Shown here: positions 1 to 11,040 of the stretch, piece after piece | Layout of the letters: each line of letters opens with the position of its first letter | Position numbering within the stretch: position 1 is the stretch's first letter | NCBI GenBank assembly: GCA_963576735.1 | Contig: OY755173.1 | Location: 20,058,873-20,122,872, forward strand | Reading direction: 5' to 3' | DNA: 64,000 bases | From: Bedellia somnulentella | Taxonomy: Eukaryota; Arthropoda; Insecta; Lepidoptera; Bedelliidae | Translations under genes and position numbers: made by a program | Notes under the pieces: generated by a model | The model's database searches: none | What the model was told of the DNA's origin: nothing | What the model saw: the letters and a program-made list of their open reading frames with translations, nothing else

Positions 1-381
1 TTATGAATAGACAGTATAGATACATGTTTGGGTACCAAACGCAATACTTTACATATGTCTGCAAAAGGAGCATGATGAAACATGTGTCTGTCTGACTCAT
101 CGAAACATTGAGTCGTGATGATGAAACCGTCACCACTGTCATCAGACCGCTCCAAATCAGAATGTGTCACTATATAAAAGTGTCACTGAACCGCGAATAA
201 CACTAATGCTCGATTAGTGGCATGTGAGGATAATAAAACTTAAATATGCCTTCATAATACCGAATTTATGACGCGAATATGACAACTTGTTCAAGCTGTT
301 TATAGAGCGAACGCATTTGAAATACAGATTTGATTTTAACTAAAATGACAAACAATTTTAATATTATTAAGGTTTCTAAAA

Positions 382-465
382 AGCAATCGTGATAGCTAAG
401 TAGGTAGAACATCTCTTATCGTGCAGACAATAAGGGTTCAAATCCTGGGTCGATCCTATATTATA
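382..465 (+). repeat. Solo tRNA-like SINE-B head with flanking target duplication
   Basis: This 84-bp piece is related to the tRNA-like head of SINE-B. It shows an A-box (TAGCTAAGTAGG) and a B-box (GGTTCAAATCC), then stops soon after the head. It is flanked by a 15-bp direct repeat, TTAAGGTTTCTAAAA at 367-381 and TTAAGTTTTCTAAAA at 466-480, with one mismatch. I read it as a retrotransposed head without the usual SINE body or 3' tail. It could also be a copy of a tRNA-like transcript. Confidence 0.7.
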
Positions 466-480
466 TTAAGTTTTCTAAAA

Positions 481-1530
481 TAAATAGCAAACTAACCCGG
501 ATTCGTAAGTATCACAGATTGATTTTACGGGATTATATAAAGCTTATGTATCTATGAAGAATATGCTTTATATCAATATTTTTAGTGCTGAAAATCAGGC
601 TTTCCGTTAGGTTATAAAAAGCACAAAAGCTTGCGAGATGGACCAGGCTCCTACAATGAATAGAATAATAAGTACAGTGCTTTCTGATGCCAATTTCTCA
701 GGAGGACTTATGAGGATCCAATCGTTATGTTATGAAGGACAGCCAAGTTAAAAGCATCTGAGAATGTTTGATAAAGCGCGGGAGGTATGTAAGGATTGTC
801 AATGGTGTATGTTCTCTGTGGCTCCGTTCATAGAATCATCCTACAAATATAAGTAAACAACAATAATGCAGAGGGTTACATTTCATTTTTTTCTGCTGTT
901 CCTAAGTTGTTATGAGCTTTTTTTGAATCTTTTATTCATTTGACGTAGCCCATAAAAAGTTTTCAATATTTTAAGTAGTCAAAATGACGCATGAAAGAGA
1001 AGATCTAATTTGTCACACTTTCCTCTCCCTATTCTAACGTGATACCTAACGGAACAGAGAATTTTCCAATCTAAAGTGAAACAAATAATACAAACGGTCC
1101 CCAGTAAATCCTGTCGTCGCACGAATAACCAGATATGATGCACGAGCGCAACTCAAAGACCGAAACTCTCATTAATATAAATGTTTCCGACCGCATGATG
1201 GGTGACAAACAACACGACGCATCCTTTATTAATGTTCGTTGTAACGTCACAAATCTTAGCTAGAATGTCTTCATTATACTGCAAATGAAGGGTCTTATTT
1301 TAAGAGCTTTAATACCATTTGCAATGTCTGTATGCGAGTATATAAATGTGTTTAGACGTTTAATAACCAGATTGACCGAGTAAATATGAAAATTTAATGA
1401 TAAGAAGGTTACATTACTTAGACGTAGTAGTCATAATATCTGCCCAATCTACCCTAACTACGTGTAGTAGACCTAATTACTAGACTAGCATTCCCTTTGT
1501 TGCATGTAATAATAAATTCATTGAACTCAC
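481..1530. other. Gap: probable intron or 3' flank of the zinc-finger gene
   Basis: No further exon was recognised here although the coding frame ends at a splice donor at 1530, so the next exon is either short and missed or beyond the left edge. The DNA is mostly AT-rich, with a somewhat more GC-balanced patch around 1080-1260. Bases 1-366 likewise show nothing I can name. Confidence 0.5.
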
Positions 1531-1989
1531 CTATCAGGAAACAAGACTCCACAAGTCTTACATTGATAATTCTTGGAACTGTCAGTTCCACAGACAGCTA
1601 CCACTTTAGCATCATCACTATGCTGTACTTTTATATGATTCTTCAAACCGTTTGCTTTTGTAAAATTCGCTGCGCACAATTCGCAAACGAAGGGTCTCTC
1701 AAATGTATGCTGTCGAATATGACTGCGTAAAGTCTGTTTGCTGAACTTCTTTGGGCAAATAGGACACCCATATTTTTGGATAGTTTTCCCTTTGTGCATT
1801 TCTTTTGTCGGTTCAGAATGTAAGACTTCGTGGAAGAAACATTCAGCTTGAGATTCAGTGGTGTAGAGACATTGGCTGCAGCTCCACAAAGCGGCAGGGT
1901 TTAGAGAAGGTTGGTATTTGCAAGCGTTGGTGCGGACGTGCCGCGTCACTTCTTGGGATAGGATGAAGTCCATTCCGCATTTGGGGCAC
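1531..1989 (-). CDS. C2H2 zinc-finger protein, downstream exon (partial gene)
   Basis: This exon continues the gene at 2191-4055. On the minus strand it starts after TTTCAG (acceptor at 1990-1991) and joins in frame to the previous exon, completing a lysine codon and giving CPKCGMDF, the start of a finger. It then encodes CSQC..H..H, CPIC..H..H and CELC..H..H fingers with typical linkers (for example HTFERPFVC), then CKTCGVLFPD, the first half of a further finger. The frame stops inside that finger, and GATAG followed by GTGAGT at 1530 is a strong splice donor, so more exons follow to the left. The fingers suggest nucleic-acid binding in the nucleus. No orthologue name is claimed. Confidence 0.9.
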
Positions 1990-2190
1990 CTGAAATATGA
2001 AATATAAATGTGTCGATTATTTTGGCAACATATGTATTTGAATTCAGTGATTCTAATCTTTTCTAGAAAGCTTCCTTTTGTGTTTGATTGAATGGGTAAT
2101 ATTTAAGAATATAAAAAAGGTGTTCCATTATCAATGCGACGGAATGGAAAAATACGAGTAACTCCCTAAAATATAAATTGTGTGACTCAC

Positions 2191-4055
2191 TTTCTTTTCA
2201 TGTTTGGGTGCATTTCTTGAATGTGTTCTTTGAGCTTCAAAACATTTGCTAAAACAAGATCGACACAATAAGGGCACTTCTTCTGTAAATCTTTAACAGC
2301 AATACCTTTTTTACTTTTTAATTCGCTTCGTCTTATCTTATGTTTTGTTGTTTGGCGGTGAAAAGCAGCTGCCTCCGCAGTGTCAAAATTTAAATTACAA
2401 GGTAAACACACATATTTTTTATCGTTGTGTTTCATTTTCAAATGAGCTGCTAATATAACCGAGCTCTTGAACTTAGAATGACAAATTTTACATTCATGCA
2501 GCTCCTGATATTCATCGGTTATTGAATGTAGCAACGCGTGACCAGTCCTTTCACAGTGTTTCTTTACCTCTATATTGTATTTGAACTCCAAATCACAAGA
2601 ACTACATTTGAAAACTGATCTTTTTCGTATTATAATCGGCATCGATCTGTTCAGTACTGCAACTACTTCGTTGTGATCAGAACTTGAAATGTGTTGCAGC
2701 ATTTCTTCAGAAGTTTCACATTCGTACTTGCAGAAATAACACCAAAAACGACCTTCGATTGAAGATGTCACGGCTTTGTGTTCTTCTGATAGCCAGTGTT
2801 GCATAAACCTTGAGGACCAGTTTGTATAAAATTTACAAGGACTACATTGAAACGGCGATTGATGCACTATAGCTTCTATGTTGTTTAAAATTAACTTTTG
2901 GTAAGTGATATTATTTGTGTTTGACGCTTTTCGAAAATGGTAATGAGATATTAAATGTTTACCCATCAGATGCAACCTGACTCTGGAGTTGCAACCGGAG
3001 CAATGTGTATAAATTGGCCGTCGTTTTCTTTTGCCTTCAGATTTGGTTTTGTTTTTCTTTGTTTTGGCCTCAGTTTTGTAAATACTATTATTGGTGTACT
3101 GCGAAGGTTTGCTTTGTCGTTTTTCTAATTGTTTGAGAGGCTCCATGTGCCCTGAAAATTCTAGGTCATGTTCTGGAAGAATTTTTTTCATGTGAAGGTT
3201 GGACATCAAATGTTTTTCATATACTGCTCGGGATCCCAATTTTCTGTTGCAAGGGCCACACCAATATTGAACTGTGGTTTTTGTTTGTAATGTTGTTTGC
3301 ATAATTGTTTTTTGTTCTTGAGCACCAGGAACCCATTTGCCTTTGGTATGTTCTGGTGGTGGAGCATCATAATCATCATCACCTTCAACTGCATCCAACA
3401 GAGGTCTCCATTTAGTGTTGGTATTGTCATGGTCATCTTTATACGTATACAACTGTTCAGGTGAATCTGGTCTCCATTTGCCACCAGTATAATTAGGTGG
3501 TGGTTTCCATTTACCACCGTGCATTTCATCATCCTCTTCTTCACTATCGTCAGAAGCTTCATCTGACTCTTCCGAATATGACAAATAAGTGAGCGTCTCT
3601 TTTTTAGCATTACCACTAATACTTGCAACTGCATCGATTAATTTGGTTTGGTTGTCAGTTTCATTATTAACAAATTGTATGCTATGTCCACCGATCCAAT
3701 CTTCTCCTCTCATATTATTTTCCAGTAGGCTCATTCTGGGTAGTTCTCTGGAAGTAGATGGTATCGCCTGTTTTCTCGAGTCATCGTGTACTTTCGGTGG
3801 CGATAGTCTAGCCAAATTACTTTTTTTGACGCTACTCTGAAGTTCTAGAGACTGAAAAAAAATATCAGCGCCAAGATTGTAACTTGCTTCTAAATCTAAC
3901 GTGATGTCGTTTTTCTTCAAAGTTTCATTGAACTTCTTCCCACATCGCTCCTTCCGATGTTTGACGTAGTTATCTAACCCTATAATCGTGGTGTTGCATT
4001 TGATGCAAAGATGGTTATCCTCATCTTCGTCGTCGCGTGTTGGGGACAGCATAAC
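2191..4055 (-). CDS. Large multi-C2H2 zinc-finger protein, main exon (partial gene)
   Basis: This is a minus-strand exon of about 620 codons. The first ATG is at 4052-4050. It sits four bases after TTGCAG, a likely splice acceptor, so an upstream exon is expected; a TTG further up is not a credible start. Order from that Met: a CIKC..H..C finger near residues 16-37; a serine/aspartate/glutamate-rich stretch near 160-177; four spaced KW(K/R/V)P motifs near 181-241; then eight fingers from about 265 to 615. Five of these have Cx2Cx12Hx5H spacing, the form seen in U1/JAZ-type fingers known for RNA or structured nucleic-acid binding. Basic stretches lie near 330-345. The exon ends at AAA followed by GTGAGT (2190), and the 201-bp intron leads to the exon at 1531-1989. 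The role is probably nuclear nucleic-acid binding; the exact gene is not recognised. Confidence 0.93.
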
Positions 4056-4347
4056 CTGCAAGTTTTGATGAATTGATCAGTTGAGGTGTTAAATAGATGG
4101 GGCTGGTTATTAATGGGTTAGTGTCACGTGGCAAGGCGGTGACATCGCCGAACTCTCGCATATAATTCGATGTACGTCAAAGTAGTTTGAAACTTTCAAT
4201 AATTTATTATGTTTTGCATTAGTCTGCGATTCAGCTTGTGGGTTTATATTAGGTTGATACTCATGAAAGTTAAACCTATTTTATGACTGGTATATGGATA
4301 TTTTTGTTGTTGATACGATCATTTATTAAAGGAAAAAAACTTGGGTT

Positions 4348-4580
4348 GTGCCGTGTAGTGCCGGCTTAAAATGTCGCTACCCCTTTCTACCCACGGGTGT
4401 CGTAAGAGGCGACTAAGGGTATTGGGGCTTTTTATTGGATTTTTGGGCGATGCGGTTGGAGACCCATCACCAAAACCCTTTATTTTAGCGTCATTTCTCC
4501 ACTAAACTTTCCAAAAGTGGCTGAGGAATTTAACTCCTTAGCTCTGATAGCCGTGAGTATATGTATGTATGTATGTATGT
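4348..4580 (+). repeat. SINE-A copy, near full length (variant A2)
   Basis: SINE-A is the main repeat of the window: about 250 bp, starting near GCYGTGTAGTGYCGGCTTAG, with a central GGCGATGCGGTTGGAGACCC, then AAGTGGCTGAGGAATTT, CTCTGGCTACCCC, GGGATTTATAGCCGTGAG and a TATG/TGTA tail. GGTTGGAGACC resembles a pol III B-box. This copy has the GCCGTGTAGTGCCGGC head and CCACGGGTGTCG that mark variant A2. It lacks a short part of the 3' CTACCCC hairpin. Confidence 0.85.
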
Positions 4581-4737
4581 ACTTGCGATGTACTGAATGG
4601 CACATACAATAACTAACCATGGATGTCATACGAATTGACCAAACAATCTGAATGTGCTTTAAATATGCGAGACTGTTTGGTGTCAGCTAAGAATAGCACT
4701 AACCCATTACGTAGTAGTACGAAGCGCGTAGTAGTAG

Positions 4738-4905
4738 TAGTACGAGGCGACTGAGGGTTTTGGGGCAATTTTGTTGATTGTTGAACGATGTGGCTGGAAA
4801 CACTGATGGGTCTTAACCACCGTTTGTTTTAGTAAACTACTTTACTAACTATGCAGCTGTGGCTTTACTTCCTCTGTTTAAGATTTAAAGCCGTGGGTAT
4901 AGGTA
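4738..4905 (+). repeat. SINE-A copy, old and 5' truncated
   Basis: It begins at GAGGCGACTGAGGG and runs through GATGTGGCTGGAAACA to AAAGCCGTGGGTATA. Many substitutions mark it as an old copy. It is in the same direction as the SINE-A copies on both sides. Confidence 0.55.
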
Positions 4906-4962
4906 TAAGCAAGCGAATTATTCTATAAGTTAGAGGCATGTACATAATATGTTTTAAGATAA

Positions 4963-5121
4963 TTGTTGGGCGATGCGGTTGAAGACCCATCGCCAACGAT
5001 ACTTTATTTCTACCATCGTCTCCCCTATCAACTTCCAAATGTGGCTGAGGAGTTTTTGGCTCTGAAGCTCTGACTACCCTCTTTTGGGATGCACGGCCTT
5101 GAGTTTATGTACGTATGTTCC
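4963..5121 (+). repeat. SINE-A copy, 5' truncated
   Basis: It starts at TTGTTGGGCGATGCGG and ends near GTTTATGTACGTATG. ACGATACTTTATTTCTACC and AATGTGGCTGAGGAGTTT place it with the A2-like older variants. The head is missing, as is usual for incomplete reverse transcription. Confidence 0.75.
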
Positions 5122-5262
5122 CTTTTGTATAGTAAAAAAAGATATTATATAATCCGTTAAAACTTGAGCATGATTTGCGCTAGCTTTCGTTACTTATTGA
5201 ACAATCGCCTTAATGATGGATGAACACAGCCTGACACGTTTAAATCAAATAAAAACTTACAA

Positions 5263-5398
5263 AGGCTGAAGGAAACACAGTGAGTTAATAAAAGGAAAGT
5301 CATTCTCAGTCGCACTTCACTCATTGTAGGGTGACAAGCAAATTCGCGTTAAAAAGAGATTCATTCGATCAACAAGCGATTAATAACATCAAACTTAC
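5263..5398 (-). promoter_or_regulatory. Possible 5' exon region of the zinc-finger gene
   Basis: On the minus strand two good splice donors occur here: GTTCGCTGT followed by GTAAGT at 5398, and CAGCCTTT followed by GTAAGT at 5262. The bases between are not recognisable repeat. They could be untranslated first exons spliced to the acceptor at 4056. A short reading frame starting ATGAGTGAAG would join out of frame with the zinc-finger frame, so it would be an upstream ORF at most. This rests only on splice motifs and position. Confidence 0.2.
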
Positions 5399-5441
5399 AC
5401 AGCGAACTGGCTGTGGTACCATGGAAAGAAAAAATTAAAAA

Positions 5442-5597
5442 ATGCGAAGCTAATGGTATTGGGCTCTTTAAGTGGTTGTTGGGCAATGCGGTTCCAATAT
5501 CTCCTATCAACTTCTTAATATATCTGAGGAGATTCTAGCTCTAAAGCTCTGGCTACCCCTGTTTGAGATTTATGGCCGTGATTCCATGTATATATAA
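5442..5597 (+). repeat. SINE-A copy, diverged
   Basis: GCGAAGCTAATGGTATTGGG through TTGTTGGGCAATGCGG to GAGATTTATGGCCGTGAT. The head is missing and a short central block is deleted. It is the fourth SINE-A in a row in the same direction. Confidence 0.7.
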
Positions 5598-5762
5598 TTT
5601 CAACTGGAAAACTAGAAAAAAATTATCTAGTGACTTCGATTAGCGCACATGCTAGACATAAAGAGAGATTTTGTCACCTAAGTTCAAAAGGGGTGATCGC
5701 CGCTTTATACCCATACATTATATCAGTACTATTTTTTACCGTAAATAAAAAACAACTTACAT

Positions 5763-6126
5763 ATAACATAACATAAACGTTCACGCCGAATATCCCCGAA
5801 GGGGTTGGCAGAGGTACTAATACTTCTGAACATCACGTGACTTTGTCACCTGGTGTTCAGAGTAACCACGTTTTGCATGGACAGTGTACTCACGTGATAG
5901 GGGGCAGGCCTATCGCCGTTTTGTACGAATACACTGTCACATGACTAAGTACAACTCAGCCATGTGGGTTTCCTCACGGTGTTTTCCCTCACCGTTAACA
6001 ACCATGATAAATTAACCACACATATGTCTTTAGAAAAGACAAATTGGTGTAGGCCCGACCCAGGATTTGAACATTAGTCGTTTGCACGATAACCGAGTGT
6101 TCTACCCACTGGGCTATCACGGTTGC
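5763..6126 (-). repeat. SINE-B copy, full length
   Basis: SINE-B, read on the minus strand, has a tRNA-like head with an A-box (GATAGCCCAGTGGG) and B-box (GTTCAAATCC). A body with ACATGGCTGAGTTGTAC, GATAGGCCTGCCCCC and two CACGTG boxes follows. The 3' end is a CCCCTTCGGGG hairpin, CGGCGTGAACG and a TTATG-type tail. Imperfect 12-bp flanks (5747-5758 and 6127-6138, AAAAAACAACTT against AAAAATAAACTT) look like an aged target duplication. Confidence 0.9.
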
Positions 6127-6292
6127 AAAAATAAACTTGATACTTTAATATACAGCAGAGATTCAGGATAAGATACTTAGTACCTAGATCGCTTCATATA
6201 AGGCCGTGCTCCCTTGACGAGCTAACCATGATACGGTAATTAATATTATATCTGTGTTTTTACGAATTTTATTTATTTATTTTTCATTTTCA

Positions 6293-6421
6293 GGCTGTGT
6301 AGATAATAGCACTACCCCACTTTATCCCGTGGGGGTTCGAAATGTGGTTGGAATTTCAAAAGTGGCTAAAGAATTTTAATACTGGATGTGCCAGACCTTT
6401 TCTCGGGATTTATAGCCGTCC
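6293..6421 (+). repeat. SINE-A copy with internal deletion
   Basis: Head (CTGTGTAG..AATAGCACTACCCC) and 3' part (TTTCAAAAGTGGCTAAAGAA to GGGATTTATAGCCGT) are present but most of the middle, including most of the B-box-like region, is gone. The copy at 45368-45506 lacks a similar middle block. Confidence 0.7.
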
Positions 6422-7334
6422 AGTATTGCGTTTTTTATTAGTTCTTAAGAAAATATACGTTACTTCTTAGTTCTTACTTACTTTTTTATTTTACCCACCT
6501 AGTGTACCACAAACTCTATAAATGACAATGTAAATTTAAGAATTCATCGTTGAATGGCCAATTAATAGTATTAGAAACATTAACGGAAGAAATTCAGCGA
6601 TGGTGAATTGAAGGATCAAGATCTCTTGGTACCTCACTACCCGTCTTTCGTAAAATACAAAAAAAAAACACACAAATTCATATTTATTTGAGAGCTTTTT
6701 TTAATTAGGACCAACAACGGATATACACTGACAAGAAATATAAAACTTTCTTGTGTTATTTTTCAGTGACCTGATTAAAGCGACAAACGAGAACGGTGGG
6801 TTCACCCCATTTTTGTGTTATATATATGACATATTCACGTTTGCCAGCTTGAAGTTTTCTTTATCTAAATGAAAGTACTGATTAGCAATATCTGACCACA
6901 ATTTCAGCGATTTTTTGTATTTACGAAAAACTGCGGGCGGTCCGCCATCACCAAAAATAAACATTTTTTGTCAACGTTTCAAATCACTCCTTCTCATATC
7001 AATCGTCGCGTTTTCGCTACGTTCCGATATCGCGTCGACGATGAACGTCACTGTCAATCTGCCCGCGACTGTCACCGGCCCGACACCATTTTGCCGCCAA
7101 TACTGACAAATGGCTGACAAATGACCCGCGCGTGTCACTGGCAACTCATTTGCGTCCCTATTTTCTTGGTTCTTGGAATTGGGTGATTGTTTTGTTAGTT
7201 GTAATTGTTTAGAGGTGTGTTCAAAAAGGGTATAGATTAGAACCTCATGTAATAAAAAATAGTATATAAATTCTATGATACAAGTGTTGCACAAAGTCTT
7301 GATGACTTTTTAATGTAGCAATTTATACTAGTAT
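6422..7334. other. Gap: non-repetitive DNA with a GC-balanced island
   Basis: No gene or repeat was recognised. From about 6930 to 7160 the base composition becomes balanced with several CpG (GTCGCG, ATCGCGTCGACG, GACCCGCGCG) inside AT-rich DNA. Short open frames here show no protein family features. This could be an unrecognised regulatory element. Confidence 0.4.
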
Positions 7335-7545
7335 GGGAAAGTAAGGGAAAACGTCGTCAGGAAACGGCATGACTAAGTAAATGACTAACCCCTGCCCCTG
7401 CCAATATAATTACGCCTGCCTCCGACCGAATGAATACACTGTCTAAGCAAAACGTGGGTAGGTACTATAAACACCAGGTGATAACGTCACGTGATGTTTA
7501 GAAGTAATAGTACATCTGCCACCCCTTTGTGGATATACGCATATC
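7335..7545 (+). repeat. SINE-B copy, 5' truncated and diverged
   Basis: GGGAAAACGTCGTCAGGAAA, ATACACTGTCTAAGC, GTCACGTGATGTTTAGAAGT and CATCTGCCACCCCTTTGTGG match the SINE-B body and 3' hairpin in order. The tRNA-like head and the tail are missing. Confidence 0.8.
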
Positions 7546-7784
7546 AAAACCAAAGGACTCTAGATTATAGTAAACAATTATGACTTTCAAAATACTTCTA
7601 GTAATTTAGAAATAAAATGACTATATATGAATGACTTCTTTTATAAAATAAAACAATGATTGTTTTTTTTTTATATTAGCCTTAAGTATAAATTAAAGAA
7701 AATAAAGCAACATTCGGTTTTTATATGCTGATACAAAATTTAAAAAGAAATTTTTTCCCGTCACGACGAGCTTCTCTTTAAAAG

Positions 7785-7900
7785 ATTGTTGGGCAATGTA
7801 GCAAGAGGCCTTTATTTTAAAATCTATTGTCTACTCAATCTCCAAATATGACCGTGAAGTTTCAAATTCTGACACTCCTTTTACCTATACTCATGGAGCT
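7785..7900 (+). repeat. SINE-A remnant, strongly diverged
   Basis: TTGTTGGGCAATGTAG, CCTTTATTTTAAAATC, CTCAATCTCCAAATATG and CACTCCTTTTACC keep SINE-A order with many changes. Probably one of the oldest copies. Confidence 0.45.
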
Positions 7901-8077
7901 GAAGAATTTTAGTAATGAGCGAATAGATCGTCTGCCTAAGTAAGTATAGAATTTCAAGCCACGTACTATATGAAGCTGTGGTCACTACTTTCACAATATA
8001 AATCCTTGCATTTCACACATCTCATGCTGTAAGGATATGAAAGAAGTGTATGCTGTATCCTAAATTTAGGCACTTGG

Positions 8078-8226
8078 TCAGTTCCATTGGAGAGTCATCA
8101 CCAACGATACTTTATTTCTACAAATTTGTCCCCTATCAAATTCCAAATGTGGCTGAGGAGTGTCAAGCTCGAAAGTTCTGGCTACCCTTACCCTGGATTT
8201 ATGGCCGTGAGTATATTTATGTATTT
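8078..8226 (+). repeat. SINE-A copy, 5' truncated
   Basis: From CCATTGGAGAGTCATCACC through ACGATACTTTATTTCTAC and AAATGTGGCTGAGGAG to TGGATTTATGGCCGTGAG and a short ATGT-like tail. An A2-like older variant. The next copy to the right is in the opposite direction. Confidence 0.75.
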
Positions 8227-8314
8227 TCCAGGACCCATTATTTATCTTAAACAGTATTCATTCTATTGAAGGCAAGTATATGATTACGTATAAACTAAAA
8301 TGTATTCTGTTTAA

Positions 8315-8571
8315 TCATACATAAGTACATACATATACTCACGGCTATGAATCCCTAAAAGGGGTAGCCAGAGCTGAAGAATTGAAAATGCCTCAGCCAC
8401 TTTTGGAAGTTGAGAGGGGAAAAGATGGTAAAATAATGGTGTTTGGTGATGGGTCTCCAACTGCATCGCCCAAAAATCCCTTAAAAAGCCCCAATAACCT
8501 TAGTCGCCTCTTACGTACACCCACGGGAAGAAATGGGGTAGTGCTATTCTAAGCTGACACTACACAGCAAA
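8315..8571 (-). repeat. SINE-A copy, full length, with 8-bp target duplication
   Basis: Complete minus-strand copy from the ACATACATATACTCACGG tail to GACACTACACAGCA at its 5' end. CTGTTTAA occurs at 8307-8314 and 8572-8579, immediately outside the element, and reads as the target duplication. A SINE-B in the same direction follows directly. Confidence 0.88.
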
Positions 8572-8579
8572 CTGTTTAA

Positions 8580-8738
8580 ACATAAACGTTCACGCCGTTT
8601 ATCCCCGAAGGGGTTGGCAGAGGTACCAATACTTCTGAACTCACATGGCACCGCCATCTAGTGTCCAGAGAAGGTACCCACGTTTAGCTTAGACAGCGTA
8701 CTCACGTGATACTGGGCAGGCCTATCGAAAGGCCTGTT
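8580..8738 (-). repeat. SINE-B copy, 5' truncated
   Basis: Minus-strand 3' portion from the ATAAACGTTCACGCCG tail and ATCCCCGAAGGGGTTGG hairpin to GGGCAGGCCTATCG. The head is missing. It abuts the target duplication of the SINE-A to its left. Confidence 0.88.
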
Positions 8739-11040
8739 TAAACAATCTTTATATAACTACATAAATGACTAAAGAAAATATACAGAGGTGTAGAAAAGCT
8801 AAAGAAAATAAAGTTTAACCTATGCAGCTTAGCATATCAGGCGTTGCTCTTCGGTATGGCGTGCCAGTGTATACTATATCTATTCTAACCTATAGATGTC
8901 TTTTAATATAAAATCATCCATGCAAAGCCGCACACAACAACATAAAATATATTGGACGACAAAAGTGCATGGTAAATAGTTTTCACAAAAAACAATAATT
9001 AACTAATACATCGATGTAACATGTAACACATTATATGCAGAAAAAAACATTTTTACAACCTTCAATAACCAACAAGTTACTGCTTTTCTAACCCGACCTT
9101 CCCACGAACAATATCTAAATAAAATCACAAAAAAACGACCCACCAATGACTAAATGCAAAATCGGAATCATTAAACAACTATAGTTCTTAATCCGTGGTA
9201 ATAAGATGTATACTTATATCAAGATGTCGAGATCGTCAAAGGCTGTCGTACGAATAACGATGTCTGGATCGATCCGCGCCCCCCTCCCCTCCGCGCATCT
9301 ACTGCATTTACTCTTCAATCGTCACCTTAGCTTCTCTTTGTGTTGTTGTTTTTAAGGGCGTCCCACGAAAAAGTGAGAACCTTGAAACGGCATTTGGGCT
9401 TCCCCCTGCCGTTTCCTCACCTTTAATAGAACTCGTAAAACAAGCCATCTATTAGCAACTATGATAACTATAGATTATAGCGATATAGATGTAGATATAG
9501 CGCCATCTACCAAAACAGTCTCGTACTACGTTGTACGATCGGCGCGGCGTATTGATATATGTGTTAATTATGTTTCGCTAAGTGAATATTGTTATAAAAA
9601 TAAAACAAATACTTCAACAGTACAATAACTTTATTTCCACAAAACTTATTTCTTGATACCTTTGGAATATAGCAGGGGAACATGTCGAGAAGAATGTTGG
9701 TGTCGTGATGATACGTTTCACGTGACATAGTAAAAGGGGTTTATGTTATTCTTAACCGACACAACAAAGTGTACGTGGATGGCAGTAGAAATGAAGTAAC
9801 GTGTAATTATATAATAATAATATCTCGACGTCAAAAATCCACACTTGAACAAAAAATCGACTCAAATTATAGAACAGGAGTAGGCATTTTTTTCATGAAT
9901 ACTTACTTACTACTGATTCAACATAAGTAAATTATAAAACCCAAATAATTTTCATAAAAATTATCATTTTATTGAGATGGTGCAGAAAGCAAAAGGCAAT
10001 TCTTAAGGTTCTTTTCAATATTAAAAACTAAGTTATAACTAGGTATTTGTAGGCACAGATTCATGAATACCTGTTTGTAGTTTCTTGTTTGAAGGAGGCT
10101 ATAAATGTGCGTCTTTTGTACTTGTTCATTTAATTAATTAGAGGTTTGTTCAAAAGTTTTCTTGATTATCTAAATTCACATTTCCCGAAATTTTACGGCT
10201 GAAAATATACTTCAACTCATATAAAATAGTTTTTACGCCAAATTGTGCAAGATAGCTATATTAAATAACTTATCCACCGCGACTAAATAACTTAAATAAT
10301 AAAAGAGACAGAAGTTCGGAATATACCGGACTTAAAAGGGTTATTTATTGTTAAATTAACAGTCTGTTAATATCAGTGCTAATCTTTAATATATTCGAGC
10401 ACATGCATCGTTCGTTTTACTGTGTTGAAAAAGCATGGCATGGTGATGGTGCTGTTAATCTTTAAATTAATATACTTTTACGTTTTTTTTAAATACAAAA
10501 GTAAAGGTGCGTTTAAGAGCACTATTATCACAGTTGATGAGCCTAGTTCAGGTGCATTAGATACAGTAGCCGTGTTCTCCAATGATTTCTCCCTGTCGGT
10601 ATTGTGGGACGAAAATACACTTTCTTCCATCATCTCAGTTGAACTGAAATTAATTCATAATATATAAGTATAGGCTCAATTGGGTATGATAACTTTTTCA
10701 CAATTTATTACAAAATACAAAGTTCAATGAAAGACTAAAAATTTATAAATATCAGCTCCTGGTCTATTTTACTTACTCTGTTAATTGAACTTGGCGAGAT
10801 GATTGAGGTTCCTGATTTATTGCATATTTCTCATCCCCTTGTAAAGCAATACGTTTTTGGAGCCTAAATCAGAATTAATAGCACATGAATGAAATACAAT
10901 GGATCAAAATAATTGATCGAAGAACGGTTCGAATACATATATTAAGATAATTATATATTTTTTCTTAAAAAGTAGAAATATGACTAAAGTGGAGAAGTGT
11001 AATACACATCATATAAATAAATAAAAAACACCCAGATTTG
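8739..11040. other. Gap: AT-rich DNA, no gene seen
   Basis: Long AT-rich stretch. A short GC-rich patch with a pyrimidine run lies at 9260-9310. A piece like the SINE-A head on the minus strand (ATTCTTAACCGACAC) lies near 9748-9770. GTAGATGGCGCTATATC, a motif that recurs in the window, lies near 9485-9505 on the minus strand. The 81-codon open frame at 10422-10667 shows no family features and I do not call it a gene. Confidence 0.5.

Noticed and set aside
4059..4061. TTG as start codon of the zinc-finger reading frame
   Set aside because: It lies within a TTGCAG splice-acceptor sequence and is not an ATG; the first ATG at 4052-4050 or an upstream exon is more credible.
4348..4580. SINE-A as a Helitron-like, microsatellite-associated element
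   Set aside because: The ATGT tail recalls such elements, but several copies have 6-15 bp target duplications (for example 34471, 60104, 62942), which Helitrons do not make.
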